Assembly: GCA_947173755.1 (NCBI GenBank)
Contig: CAMWGM010000017.1
Span: 1 to 14,207, forward strand
From: an uncultured Muribaculaceae bacterium
GTDB taxonomy: Bacteria; Bacteroidota; Bacteroidia; Bacteroidales; Muribaculaceae
Length of the DNA stretch: 14,207 bases
Direction: 5' to 3'
Position numbers and translations under genes: made by a program. How positions within the stretch are numbered: the stretch's first letter is position 1; each line of letters starts with the position of its first letter. Under the pieces are notes generated by a model. The model did no database searches and had not been told where the DNA came from. It worked only from the letters and a program-made list of their open reading frames with translations. Shown here piece after piece: positions 7,961 to 14,207 of the stretch.

Positions 7961-9118
7961 ATGATACGCTTACTGATCACCATCATAACCCTCTCCATCT
8001 CTGCATCGCTCTTCGCCCAGGAGTCGAGTAGCAGCAGCGTCGTGCGCCGTCGCGACAATGATCAGCGCTCAGGCAGTTCCTCGGCTCCCGGTGTTACCCA
8101 GCGCATGCAGTCGAGACTCGGCGATCCTTCCGAATCGTCGGTCGATGACAGCGAGCGCCAGTGGATGCGCGTCATCTACCGTCGTCTTGACCTCAACAAG
8201 GATGCCAATGCTCCCCTTTACTATCCCGACGAGCCGATCGAGGGGCAGGACAACCTGTTCCGTATCATCTTCGCCCACATGGCCGACGGTTCGCTCAAAG
8301 GATATGAGTATCTTGACGGCCGCGAGGTTTTCACTCCGGAGTATCAGGTAAAAATGCGCGATGTATTGGACCGTTTCTATATCCTCTATACCGAGGCCAA
8401 AGGATCGACCGAGAAAAATCCACGCTTCACCATCGAACCGGCCGATGTTCCCGCAGGTGAGGTGCTCTCTTATTACATGGTTGAAAAATGGGAGTTCGAC
8501 AAGCGCAACAACCGTATGAAACGTTCGGTTGAAGCGATCTGCCCTGTGCTTCACCGTTCGGGTGACTTCGGAGGCGAGGATGTTCGTTATCCCATGTTCT
8601 GGGTGAAATATTCCGACCTTCGTCCCTATCTGGTGACACAGAATATCTTCACTAACGATGACAATAATCTTGCAACGGCTACTTATGACGATTTCTTCCA
8701 GTTGTCGCTCTACGATGGCGAGATCTATAAGACCCGCAACCTCAAGAACAAGTCGCTGATGCAACTTCACCCTGATCCTGATGATCTGGCTCACGCTCAG
8801 GACTCGATTCAGGAACGTCTGGAAGGTTTTGAGAAGAAACTATGGGTACCTTCGCTTGACGAACTCGCTGCCCGACGTGAGGCAGCCGCCGAGGCTGAGG
8901 CTCTGGCGGCAGCAGACGAATCTGAAAATACTGACGGCGTCTCTACCGAGTCATCGACCAAATCGGCGCGTAAATCTACTGCATCGCGCACAAAGCGCGG
9001 CTCGGGAGCATCCGGTTCGAAAGCCAAACCTGCCAAAGCGCTCAAAGCCAAAAAGCCCAAGGCACCCAAAGCATCATCGTCGTCAGCGGCACGATCAGTT
9101 AGAAACCGCAGAAGATAA
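7961..9118 (+). CDS. porN: PorN/GldN T9SS ring protein with long basic C-terminal tail
   Basis: The product is 385 aa with a signal peptide (hydrophobic 3-18, cleavage near LFAQ at 17-20), a Ser/Arg-rich linker to about 65, and the GldN core (about 66-300). The core includes QWMRVIYRRLDLNKDANAPLYYP (67-89), NLFRIIF (98-104), YMVEKWEFDKRNNRM (172-186) and ICPVLHR (193-199). PorN binds PorK and PorM, linking the outer-membrane ring to the motor shaft. After the core the sequence turns into an acidic Ala/Glu segment (about 303-325) and then a basic tail rich in Lys, Ala, Ser and Pro (about 334-385, ending RNRRR). The tail resembles no part of the fold I know. It is last in the operon, 26 bases before a hairpin. 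Confidence 0.92.
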   Translation: MIRLLITIITLSISASLFAQESSSSSVVRRRDNDQRSGSSSAPGVTQRMQSRLGDPSESSVDDSERQWMRVIYRRLDLNKDANAPLYYPDEPIEGQDNLFRIIFAHMADGSLKGYEYLDGREVFTPEYQVKMRDVLDRFYILYTEAKGSTEKNPRFTIEPADVPAGEVLSYYMVEKWEFDKRNNRMKRSVEAICPVLHRSGDFGGEDVRYPMFWVKYSDLRPYLVTQNIFTNDDNNLATATYDDFFQLSLYDGEIYKTRNLKNKSLMQLHPDPDDLAHAQDSIQERLEGFEKKLWVPSLDELAARREAAAEAEALAAADESENTDGVSTESSTKSARKSTASRTKRGSGASGSKAKPAKALKAKKPKAPKASSSSAARSVRNRRR

Positions 9119-9143
9119 AAATATTCAATATTCTATGTGTATC

Positions 9144-9182
9144 ACGACAGCACTACCGCATTTCCGGCGATGGTGCTGTCGT
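9144..9182 (+). terminator. Hairpin terminator closing the T9SS operon, possibly bidirectional
   Basis: ACGACAGCAC (9144-9153) is perfectly complementary to GTGCTGTCGT (9173-9182), with a partly structured inner loop. On the + strand a T-rich run (TGTGTTTAATT) follows. Read from the - strand, TATTTTTATC lies about 20-25 bases beyond the stem, so the site could also serve the convergent gene that stops at 9207. Confidence 0.7.
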
Positions 9183-9206
9183 TGTGTTTAATTGGCTGGA
9201 ATTCCC

Positions 9207-10343
9207 TCAACTGATTCCATTACCGTAATCGGCAAGCCATTTCGCAGTGACTCTGTCGACCAACCGGGCGCTACGATAAGCATCTTCGAGGCCGAGCACG
9301 GTATAGGCACGATAGACCTTTTGTCCGTTAAGTTCGGCCAGATCAAGGACCAAAGCGATACTCGCCTTCCCGTCGATTCCGAGTTCAAGCGGAACCAGCC
9401 AGCACATACGATCGGTGGTCATAAACCAGAATGGGGCCGCTTCGACCGTACCGTTTCTCAATTTGGTTGCCACCAATTCGACGGCCCCCATAAGTTGGCG
9501 TAGAAGATAACTGCGGTACTTAGATACGATATCCACCGCATCTGTCACGGATGAAGAAACTGGATAATCCGGATGACGTGTCACCATTTCGAGCAGGCAG
9601 TTCGGCAATCTTTCCGGATGATCGTCGAGTATGTGGCCATACTCAGCAACAATTTCAAGAGTATTGTCGAAATGTACCCTGGGAAACGACACAGGCTGAG
9701 GCTCGACATTGCCCAGAATACTGATCATCTTCCTCCCATCCTTCTCGCAACGTTCGACAGTCCTGACGTCCAGACATCCTGCCTTTCCAACAGCAAGAAG
9801 GTAGACAGGATCTACCCCGTCATTGGTATAAAGTCCTGTGTGGCATACGAATTGTTTGTTCGGTCTTATAATTTTTCCTTCTTTTTCAAGACGGAGTAAT
9901 CTGTAGCAGAGTATCTGTCGAAGACGACTCGGATCAGCGAGATCGGCGGGAATATCGTAGCGACTGACAGCTTTTCGACATATTTCATCCGTAAAATACG
10001 TATTGACAATATCCGGGATGTTCAGAACTGAACCCGGCCGAACTGTTGTCTGAACCTCACAAACTGCTTCTTTACCGGCTTTTCTTACCATGAGGTTTTT
10101 CTTTTGATCTCCCTGATAATAGACCTCGAAAAAATGTCCGTAAGTCCCGAGCATTTCCCCAAAGGAGGAATGTCCGGCCCAGTTGTCAGGTTTGAATTTC
10201 GCGGGGTATTTGATCTGCAGTACTGAGGCGAGAGTCGATGCGGGGCAATCGCCACGTTTCCTTTCTATGCTTGCTAAAGTATGTTTGAGAATCTCTAAAA
10301 CCCGGTGATCTATTATCGGGGAGAAATGGACATGCTGTGTCAT
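9207..10343 (-). CDS. Probable OST-HTH/LOTUS plus DUF3825-like protein
   Basis: The product is 378 aa, without signal or membrane segments. Residues about 12-75, ending in STLASVLQIKYP (36-47) and SSFGEMLGTYGHFFEV (59-74), have the helix-turn-helix pattern of OST-HTH/LOTUS domains, which are predicted or shown to bind RNA. The remainder matches my recollection of DUF3825: a helix with LCYRLLRLEKEGKI (145-158), HTGLYT (168-173, where the family has NTGL), GHILDDHPERLP (236-247), and the closing block YRAYTVLGLEDAYRSARLVD (344-363) ending in TAKWL (366-370). DUF3825 has no defined function; with LOTUS an RNA-related role is plausible (inference). It is the last of three - strand genes, 68 bases after the zinc-ribbon gene, and convergent with porN. 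Assignment is from motif memory only. Confidence 0.6.
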   Translation of the reverse strand: MTQHVHFSPIIDHRVLEILKHTLASIERKRGDCPASTLASVLQIKYPAKFKPDNWAGHSSFGEMLGTYGHFFEVYYQGDQKKNLMVRKAGKEAVCEVQTTVRPGSVLNIPDIVNTYFTDEICRKAVSRYDIPADLADPSRLRQILCYRLLRLEKEGKIIRPNKQFVCHTGLYTNDGVDPVYLLAVGKAGCLDVRTVERCEKDGRKMISILGNVEPQPVSFPRVHFDNTLEIVAEYGHILDDHPERLPNCLLEMVTRHPDYPVSSSVTDAVDIVSKYRSYLLRQLMGAVELVATKLRNGTVEAAPFWFMTTDRMCWLVPLELGIDGKASIALVLDLAELNGQKVYRAYTVLGLEDAYRSARLVDRVTAKWLADYGNGIS

Positions 10344-10411
10344 CTTTTTGAAATTGAAATGTAGGACAGTTTATTTAAAAAATTGAGGAGAGAGGAATTG
10401 GGGGAGGAAGA

Positions 10412-10588
10412 TTAGTGGACGATTACCTCGTAGTCGAAGTCGTCATCGTCATCTTCTTCAGGCTGATAGCGCGAATATTCGTCATCCACCTCGTCGCAGC
10501 CCCATGTGTGACCACAATCGGGACATACGTATTCCACACCGTCGAAGTATGCATTTTCCATGCCGCAATTAGGACATTCTGTATTCAT
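10412..10588 (-). CDS. Small PhnA-type zinc-ribbon protein with acidic tail
   Basis: The chosen start is the ATG at 10588-10586, giving 58 aa. A longer reading to 10690 would overlap the preceding gene and add 34 residues without family resemblance, whereas the chosen start puts the ribbon at the N-terminus as in PhnA (YjdM). Residues 5-8 (CPNC) and 21-24 (CPDC) form a four-Cys zinc ribbon spaced as in PhnA, with the shared YxDGxxYVCPxCGHTW pattern. The C-terminal domain of PhnA is absent; instead there is an acidic tail (EVDDEY, then EEDDDDDFDYE). Metal binding is well supported by the cysteines. Its cellular role is unknown, though such stubs often act as protein-interaction modules. The preceding gene ends 26 bases upstream, suggesting co-transcription. 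Confidence 0.75.
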   Translation of the reverse strand: MNTECPNCGMENAYFDGVEYVCPDCGHTWGCDEVDDEYSRYQPEEDDDDDFDYEVIVH

Positions 10589-10614
10589 TTCTGAAATGTT
10601 TTGAAGGGTTAGTA

Positions 10615-10998
10615 TTATGATTTGATCATGGAGAGTGCGAGAACGAAGACTTGGTTCTCCTGACAGATGGTCGAGGAAGCATAGACCCATCGGAAATCGA
10701 CGTCTGTACCCAGGGATGCGGCCAGTTGAGCGATATGTGCCAGATCCCTCATCAGGATCGGACTAGACGGATTGAAGAAGACTCCGAAGGCGACTTTCTC
10801 GACATTGCCGAGTTGTTCGGACAGGCGTCCGACCGCCTCTCCGACAGTTTGACCGTCGCGTACCGTAAGTTGGGAGCGACCCGACTCGAGTATTTCTGTC
10901 GCGAGAGTCTTTACATCTTCCGCCTCCTGCGGGTCAGCGGCCGCAAAAAGGCGGTCGGCCAACAGACTTCCCATAGAGATTTTTTTTGAATGTTGCAT
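10615..10998 (-). CDS. Small protein resembling an isolated FtsZ/tubulin C-terminal domain
   Basis: The product is 127 aa and soluble, with no signal peptide. Residues about 48-127 follow the alternation seen in the FtsZ C-terminal domain: a helix TVGEAVGRLSEQL (51-63), strand VEKVAFGVFF (67-75), helix PILMRDLAHIAQLAASLG (80-97), strand VDFRWVYASS (100-109), and last strand NQVFVLALSM (115-124). FtsZ has a strand, a helix EVNEA..IV..A, then IIFGA..DD.....VRVTVIATG. The GTPase domain and its GGGTGTG loop are entirely absent. Residues 1-47 are helical and unassigned. ATG at 10998 is the first start; Met9 is an alternative. It is the first gene of the - strand set, divergent from the 583-aa gene. 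The fold idea is inference from pattern only, and function is unknown. Confidence 0.7.
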   Translation of the reverse strand: MQHSKKISMGSLLADRLFAAADPQEAEDVKTLATEILESGRSQLTVRDGQTVGEAVGRLSEQLGNVEKVAFGVFFNPSSPILMRDLAHIAQLAASLGTDVDFRWVYASSTICQENQVFVLALSMIKS

Positions 10999-11032
10999 AG
11001 GTTTTTGTAATTTTGAAATTAGAATATTATGT

Positions 11033-11075
11033 TTGTCAAAAGGTAGTTCAGATTGCTCGTCCGCCCTTTTGACAA
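11033..11075. repeat. 11-bp perfect inverted repeat in the divergent intergenic region
   Basis: TTGTCAAAAGG (11033-11043) and CCTTTTGACAA (11065-11075) are exact reverse complements with a 21-base spacer. The pair lies 34 bases outside the start of the 127-aa gene and 88 bases before the 583-aa gene. This is a position where a dimeric regulator could control both directions; it could alternatively form a hairpin in the - strand leader. No confident TAnnTTTG box was found for either direction. Confidence 0.55.
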
Positions 11076-11081
11076 TGCAAA

Positions 11082-11108
11082 TTTCGCTACTTCGGCCAAC
11101 CAGCGAAA
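11082..11108. repeat. 7-bp inverted repeat next to the first
   Basis: TTTCGCT (11082-11088) and AGCGAAA (11102-11108) are reverse complements with a 13-base spacer, beginning 6 bases after the larger repeat. Together they occupy most of the divergent intergenic region, consistent with a compound operator, but a repeat this short could be chance. Confidence 0.35.
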
Positions 11109-11163
11109 CACCTCGGGATCGCTTAAAAAATAATTCCTCACTTAATCGGTTTTAAACGGTAAA

Positions 11164-12915
11164 ATGACGACTAAAAATCGAAAAGCACGCAATACGCCCC
11201 TCGATATCGCAGTGAACTGTCGCCTCCTGTTCAACACCAAAGAAGAAGCGCTAAAATATCTCGGCTTGAAATCGATCGACGACTTTAAGAGGACCGATGA
11301 CAATATGAGTTTCTACTCCAAGAGACTCGAGAAAAAATTGCAAGAATATACCCTTGACAGCCTCGAAGAGTTTGTCTCAGCATATCAGGGAGCCGTTGAG
11401 CAGTATTATAAGGAAAACGGTCTGAATGATCCTGATTTAGGAGAAGATAATACCGGAGGAAGACGTACTCGCTCGGAAATCAGACGTATTTTAGCCGTCA
11501 GACTCTTTCTTTGGGCCTATATCGGACAAACCTTTAAAGGAAAGGACGCCTCGCTGAAAATATTCAAGAACCTGTTTCCGAAGAAAGCGTTTGAAATCTA
11601 TTGTCCTGAGGCCGGATGTCAGGATGAGATAGATGTCTGCTTCACCGTACTCATGACATGGGGCATCGTCGCGCCAAACAAGGCGAAGACTTCCGATTAT
11701 GAAGTTACCGATCAGAAGAACCGTGTAGGTATCGACCGCAACCAACTCATGCTCGAACTGCTCTACTCCATCAAGGAAGAGATGCCGGCAGTGGGAATGT
11801 TCAAAGCCGGTTCTCTTCCTTCAGTCGATCATGCCATCACCGAGATAAAACATTATATCAAACATGGTGTCTATCCTTCGTCTGTGCAATACTGGGTGAT
11901 ACTTCAGCAGATAGCCGCATCATGTGTGATGAGTGCTTCTCCAGATCAAATCACCAATATGGGACTGCAGTCATATTCTCTGCCTCTTTCCGGGATATGG
12001 CGCGACAACGCGCAAGGAAGCGAAAAACGTTTCTGGGTATTTCCCGCAAACTATCAGTTTGCTTTCTGTTTCGAAGAGGATCTCCGCGGAGACTGGCAAC
12101 TTCTTCCTTACTCCTTCTTCGTAATGACCACCGATATGGACTCGCCCGACTATGAAAATGACTATTTCGTGTGGATGGATCCTGAAAGCACTCTGAAAAC
12201 CCTGCGTAAGGGAGGAAGCGGAATCGCAGAAGGATTGGTTTGTTACACCCGTTTTACTATGCAAGAAAGAGAAGATGGCTCGATCGACAGCATTGAACTT
12301 CGGCCGATGAAACCGCAACTTCCGATATCGACTCCCTGGAGCCGTTTCGATCGGATGTCCGCAGACGACCCCTTCTATACTCGCGCTCAAGAAGTGATTA
12401 CACGATCTCGGATACGCGAGGAGGGATATAACTCGTTGATCAATATCGTGAACTGTCTTGTGGCGATCGATTCGAAATATCTTTACATTTACGACTATCC
12501 CATCTCAGGTAAAACATTCCGGCTCTGTGAGGATAAGGAGGACCCGCATCCGGAGACTTTCGTTTACGAATTATATTCTGAAGAGAAGGAGAAGGAGAAA
12601 AAGAAAATTGATCAACCACACCGACTAACGCTCGCCGAACTTATCAAAGAGAATTATTCTGTCTATATGTTTCCGCGCAATCTTAAAGCATGGAAAAAAC
12701 GGAAGGAACTCATAGATCCGGATACTCTTGCCCGTCTTAGCCGCTCTGTGGAGGAAGTTAATATTGATTCGCTGGTCACTGTCTATCATTTCGGTGAAAG
12801 TAAAGAACAGGTGATAATTTATTTCAACGATTTCAGCGTGGGAATCTCCAGGAAACTTTTCGAAGATCTCGAACTGAAATTTACCGGCCAAAAAATTCCT
12901 TCACCAATAGTATAA
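11164..12915 (+). CDS. Hypothetical protein, 583 aa, no recognised domain
   Basis: I do not recognise this protein. It is a clean reading frame from ATG at 11164 to TAA at 12913-12915, with no signal peptide and no convincing membrane helix. The N-terminal part is basic, then helical (about 27-80). Residues about 98-175 form a second helical unit rich in hydrophobic residues (ILAVRLFLWAYIGQTF). The middle (about 270-400) is rich in aromatic residues and looks like mixed beta structure (for example RFWVFPANYQFAFCFEEDLR). A Glu/Lys run (about 473-484) separates a C-terminal part of about 100 residues that ends in short strands (EQVIIYFNDFSVGIS). Codon use is visibly more A/T-rich than in the T9SS and pckA genes, suggesting a different history. 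It stands alone on the + strand, divergent from the FtsZ-C-like gene; no clear promoter was found. Confidence 0.8.
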   Translation: MTTKNRKARNTPLDIAVNCRLLFNTKEEALKYLGLKSIDDFKRTDDNMSFYSKRLEKKLQEYTLDSLEEFVSAYQGAVEQYYKENGLNDPDLGEDNTGGRRTRSEIRRILAVRLFLWAYIGQTFKGKDASLKIFKNLFPKKAFEIYCPEAGCQDEIDVCFTVLMTWGIVAPNKAKTSDYEVTDQKNRVGIDRNQLMLELLYSIKEEMPAVGMFKAGSLPSVDHAITEIKHYIKHGVYPSSVQYWVILQQIAASCVMSASPDQITNMGLQSYSLPLSGIWRDNAQGSEKRFWVFPANYQFAFCFEEDLRGDWQLLPYSFFVMTTDMDSPDYENDYFVWMDPESTLKTLRKGGSGIAEGLVCYTRFTMQEREDGSIDSIELRPMKPQLPISTPWSRFDRMSADDPFYTRAQEVITRSRIREEGYNSLINIVNCLVAIDSKYLYIYDYPISGKTFRLCEDKEDPHPETFVYELYSEEKEKEKKKIDQPHRLTLAELIKENYSVYMFPRNLKAWKKRKELIDPDTLARLSRSVEEVNIDSLVTVYHFGESKEQVIIYFNDFSVGISRKLFEDLELKFTGQKIPSPIV

Positions 12916-13027
12916 AATAAGCACGAAAAATGTGAACATTTCGGGGCGGCGGACGTTCTGCAAATGAAAAGAAAACGTTAGATTATTCCTATTAAAAATA
13001 ATGAAAAATTTCTTTAATCTATTGCAC
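12916..13027. other. A/T-rich intergenic stretch without a clear terminator
   Basis: After the 583-aa gene there are only weak inverted repeats (AAATGT/ACATTT, then ATTATT/AATAAT) and a G-rich patch (GGGGCGGCGG). None has the stem plus T-tract of a good intrinsic terminator. No open frame of note is present. Confidence 0.4.
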
Positions 13028-13053
13028 AGTTAGCGAAATTTTCACTAACTTTG
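13021..13053 (+). promoter_or_regulatory. Bacteroidota-type promoter of pckA
   Basis: TAACTTTG at 13046-13053 is an exact TAnnTTTG -7 element. ATTG at 13021-13024, 21 bases upstream, is an imperfect TTTG -33 element. The predicted leader to the ATG at 13121 is about 60 nt. Confidence 0.65.
13028..13050. promoter_or_regulatory. Near-perfect 23-base palindrome over the pckA promoter (putative operator)
   Basis: The left arm AGTTAGcGAAA (13028-13038) and right arm TTTCaCTAACT (13040-13050) match at 10 of 11 positions around a central T (13039). The right arm covers the first five bases of the -7 box (13046-13053). It sits upstream of the expected transcription start, so it is more likely a protein-binding site than an RNA structure. 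The regulator is unknown. Confidence 0.55.
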
Positions 13054-13120
13054 CAGATGGTAAAGAAGATTAATGCCAAACGTAATTATCAACTCTAAAA
13101 TATCTCAATTTTCTCCGACT

Positions 13121-14207
13121 ATGGAAAAGATCGATCTTTCAAAGTATGGCATCCACGGTTCGACCGTGATCCACAACCCCTCCTACGATCAGCTCTTCAT
13201 CGACGAGGTTAATCCCTCGCTCGAAGGTTATGAGAAAGGTCAGGAGACCGAACTTGGCGCCGTCAACGTAATGACCGGTATCTACACCGGCCGTTCACCC
13301 AAAGACAAATTCTTTGTGAAGGACGACACCTCGGCTAACACCATCTGGTGGACATCCGACGAATACAAGAACGACAACAAGCCCATCACTCCCGAGACCT
13401 GGAAGGCTCTCAAGGAGATCGCTGACAAGGAACTCTCCGACAAGACTCTCTATGTAGTCGACGCCTTCTGCGGCACCAACCCCGACACCCGTCTCGCTGT
13501 CCGCTTCATCATGGAAGTGGCTTGGCAGGCTCACTTTGTCACCAACATGTTCATCCGTCCCACCAAGGAAGAACTTGACAACTTCACCCCCGACTTCGTA
13601 GTGATGAACGCTTCGAAGGCCAAGGTTGAAAACTGGAAGGAACTCGGCATCAACTCGGAGACCGTCGTTGCCTTCAACCTCACCGAGCGCATGCAGCTCA
13701 TCATCAACACCTGGTATGGCGGTGAGATGAAGAAAGGTATGTTCTCGATCATGAACTACTACAATCCTCTCCGCGGCATCGCATCGATGCACTGCTCGGC
13801 CAACACCGACAAGGAAGGCCAGAACACCGCTATCTTCTTCGGTCTCTCCGGAACAGGTAAGACCACCCTCTCGACCGACCCGAAACGTCTCCTCATCGGC
13901 GACGACGAACACGGCTGGGACGACAACGGTGTCTTCAACTATGAAGGCGGTTGCTATGCCAAGGTAATCAACCTTGACAAGGACTCAGAGCCCGACATCT
14001 ACAACGCAATCACCCGCGACGCTCTCCTCGAGAACGTAACCGTGGACAAGGACGGCAAGATCGACTTCACCGACAAATCTGTCACCGAGAACACCCGCGT
14101 GTCCTACCCCATCAACCACATCAAGAACATCATCGTTCCCTCTCGCGGTCCCGCCGCAAAGAATGTCATCTTCCTCTCGGCCGACGCATTCGGCGTGCTT
14201 CCTCCCG
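13121..14207 (+). CDS. pckA: Phosphoenolpyruvate carboxykinase (ATP), 5' part, runs off right edge
   Basis: The 362 complete codons present show ATP-dependent PEPCK, which interconverts oxaloacetate + ATP and phosphoenolpyruvate + CO2 + ADP in the cytoplasm. In fermenting Bacteroidota it commonly runs in the CO2-fixing direction towards succinate (known for relatives; inferred here). Visible landmarks are TGRSPKDKF (56-64, substrate Arg58), YGGEMKKGMFS (199-209, metal-binding Lys), MHCSAN (223-228, metal-binding His224), the kinase-1a P-loop GLSGTGKTTLS (241-251), kinase-2 LIGDDEHGW (258-266), and TRVSYP (325-330, Arg326). The C-terminal third, including the adenine-binding part, lies beyond the window. 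The start is the ATG after a leader with a Bacteroidota promoter and a palindromic putative operator. Codon use is strongly biased towards C-ending codons, as expected for an abundant enzyme. Confidence 0.97.
   Translation, partial: MEKIDLSKYGIHGSTVIHNPSYDQLFIDEVNPSLEGYEKGQETELGAVNVMTGIYTGRSPKDKFFVKDDTSANTIWWTSDEYKNDNKPITPETWKALKEIADKELSDKTLYVVDAFCGTNPDTRLAVRFIMEVAWQAHFVTNMFIRPTKEELDNFTPDFVVMNASKAKVENWKELGINSETVVAFNLTERMQLIINTWYGGEMKKGMFSIMNYYNPLRGIASMHCSANTDKEGQNTAIFFGLSGTGKTTLSTDPKRLLIGDDEHGWDDNGVFNYEGGCYAKVINLDKDSEPDIYNAITRDALLENVTVDKDGKIDFTDKSVTENTRVSYPINHIKNIIVPSRGPAAKNVIFLSADAFGVLPP

Noticed and set aside
10589..10690. N-terminal extension of the zinc-ribbon gene
   Set aside because: The added 34 residues overlap the end of the preceding gene and have no PhnA resemblance; the internal ATG at 10588 places the ribbon where the family has it.
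10651..10989. + strand frame of 112 codons opposite the FtsZ-C-like gene
   Set aside because: Antisense; the - strand frame gives a protein with regular strand-helix pattern and fits an operon, whereas this one does not.
13295..13912. 205-codon - strand frame opposite pckA
   Set aside because: Antisense shadow of a strongly codon-biased pckA; repetitive Val/Gly/Glu composition with no recognisable domain.
1..14207. CRISPR arrays, tRNA or rRNA genes, insertion sequences, attachment sites
   Set aside because: I saw no regularly spaced repeats, tRNA-like cloverleaf, transposase motif or flanking direct repeats around the unknown block.

Overview
This window looks like chromosomal DNA of a Bacteroidota (Bacteroidales) member, possibly of the Muribaculaceae. 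That reading rests on three things: a complete type IX secretion (T9SS) core cluster in the porPKLMN order, promoters of the Bacteroidota type (TTTG, about 20 bases, TAnnTTTG), and starts without clear Shine-Dalgarno sequences. The family-level placement is inference.

Left edge (1-2056): a two-helix K+ channel protein runs leftwards off the window. It is divergent from an M18 aminopeptidase gene that has a well-formed Bacteroidota promoter. The aminopeptidase gene ends at a perfect 12-base palindrome and a strong 14-bp hairpin. The second arm of that hairpin contains the apparent start codon of the next gene.

Centre (2105-9118): six genes on the + strand with gaps of 3-60 bases. They encode a PorT-like outer-membrane barrel, PorP/SprF, PorK/GldK lipoprotein, PorL/GldL, PorM/GldM (GTG start) and PorN/GldN. 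Together they supply the PorL-PorM motor (inner membrane, proton-driven, reaching into the periplasm), the PorK-PorN ring under the outer membrane and outer-membrane components, which export cargo with a C-terminal sorting domain. PorN carries an unusual basic, Ala/Lys/Pro/Ser-rich tail. A hairpin at 9144-9182 closes the operon.

Right-centre (9207-12915): a block of poorly characterised genes. Three lie on the - strand in probable operon order: a 127-aa protein resembling an isolated FtsZ/tubulin C-terminal domain, a 58-aa PhnA-type zinc-ribbon protein with an acidic tail, and a 378-aa protein with a likely OST-HTH/LOTUS domain followed by a DUF3825-like domain. Divergent from them is a 583-aa protein I do not recognise, in visibly more A/T-rich DNA. 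The shared intergenic region has an 11-bp inverted repeat and a second 7-bp inverted repeat. This block is the best candidate here for an undescribed system, but no function can be assigned from sequence alone.

Right edge (13121-14207): the 5' part of ATP-dependent phosphoenolpyruvate carboxykinase (pckA). Its promoter -7 element is overlapped by a 23-base near-perfect palindrome, probably an operator.
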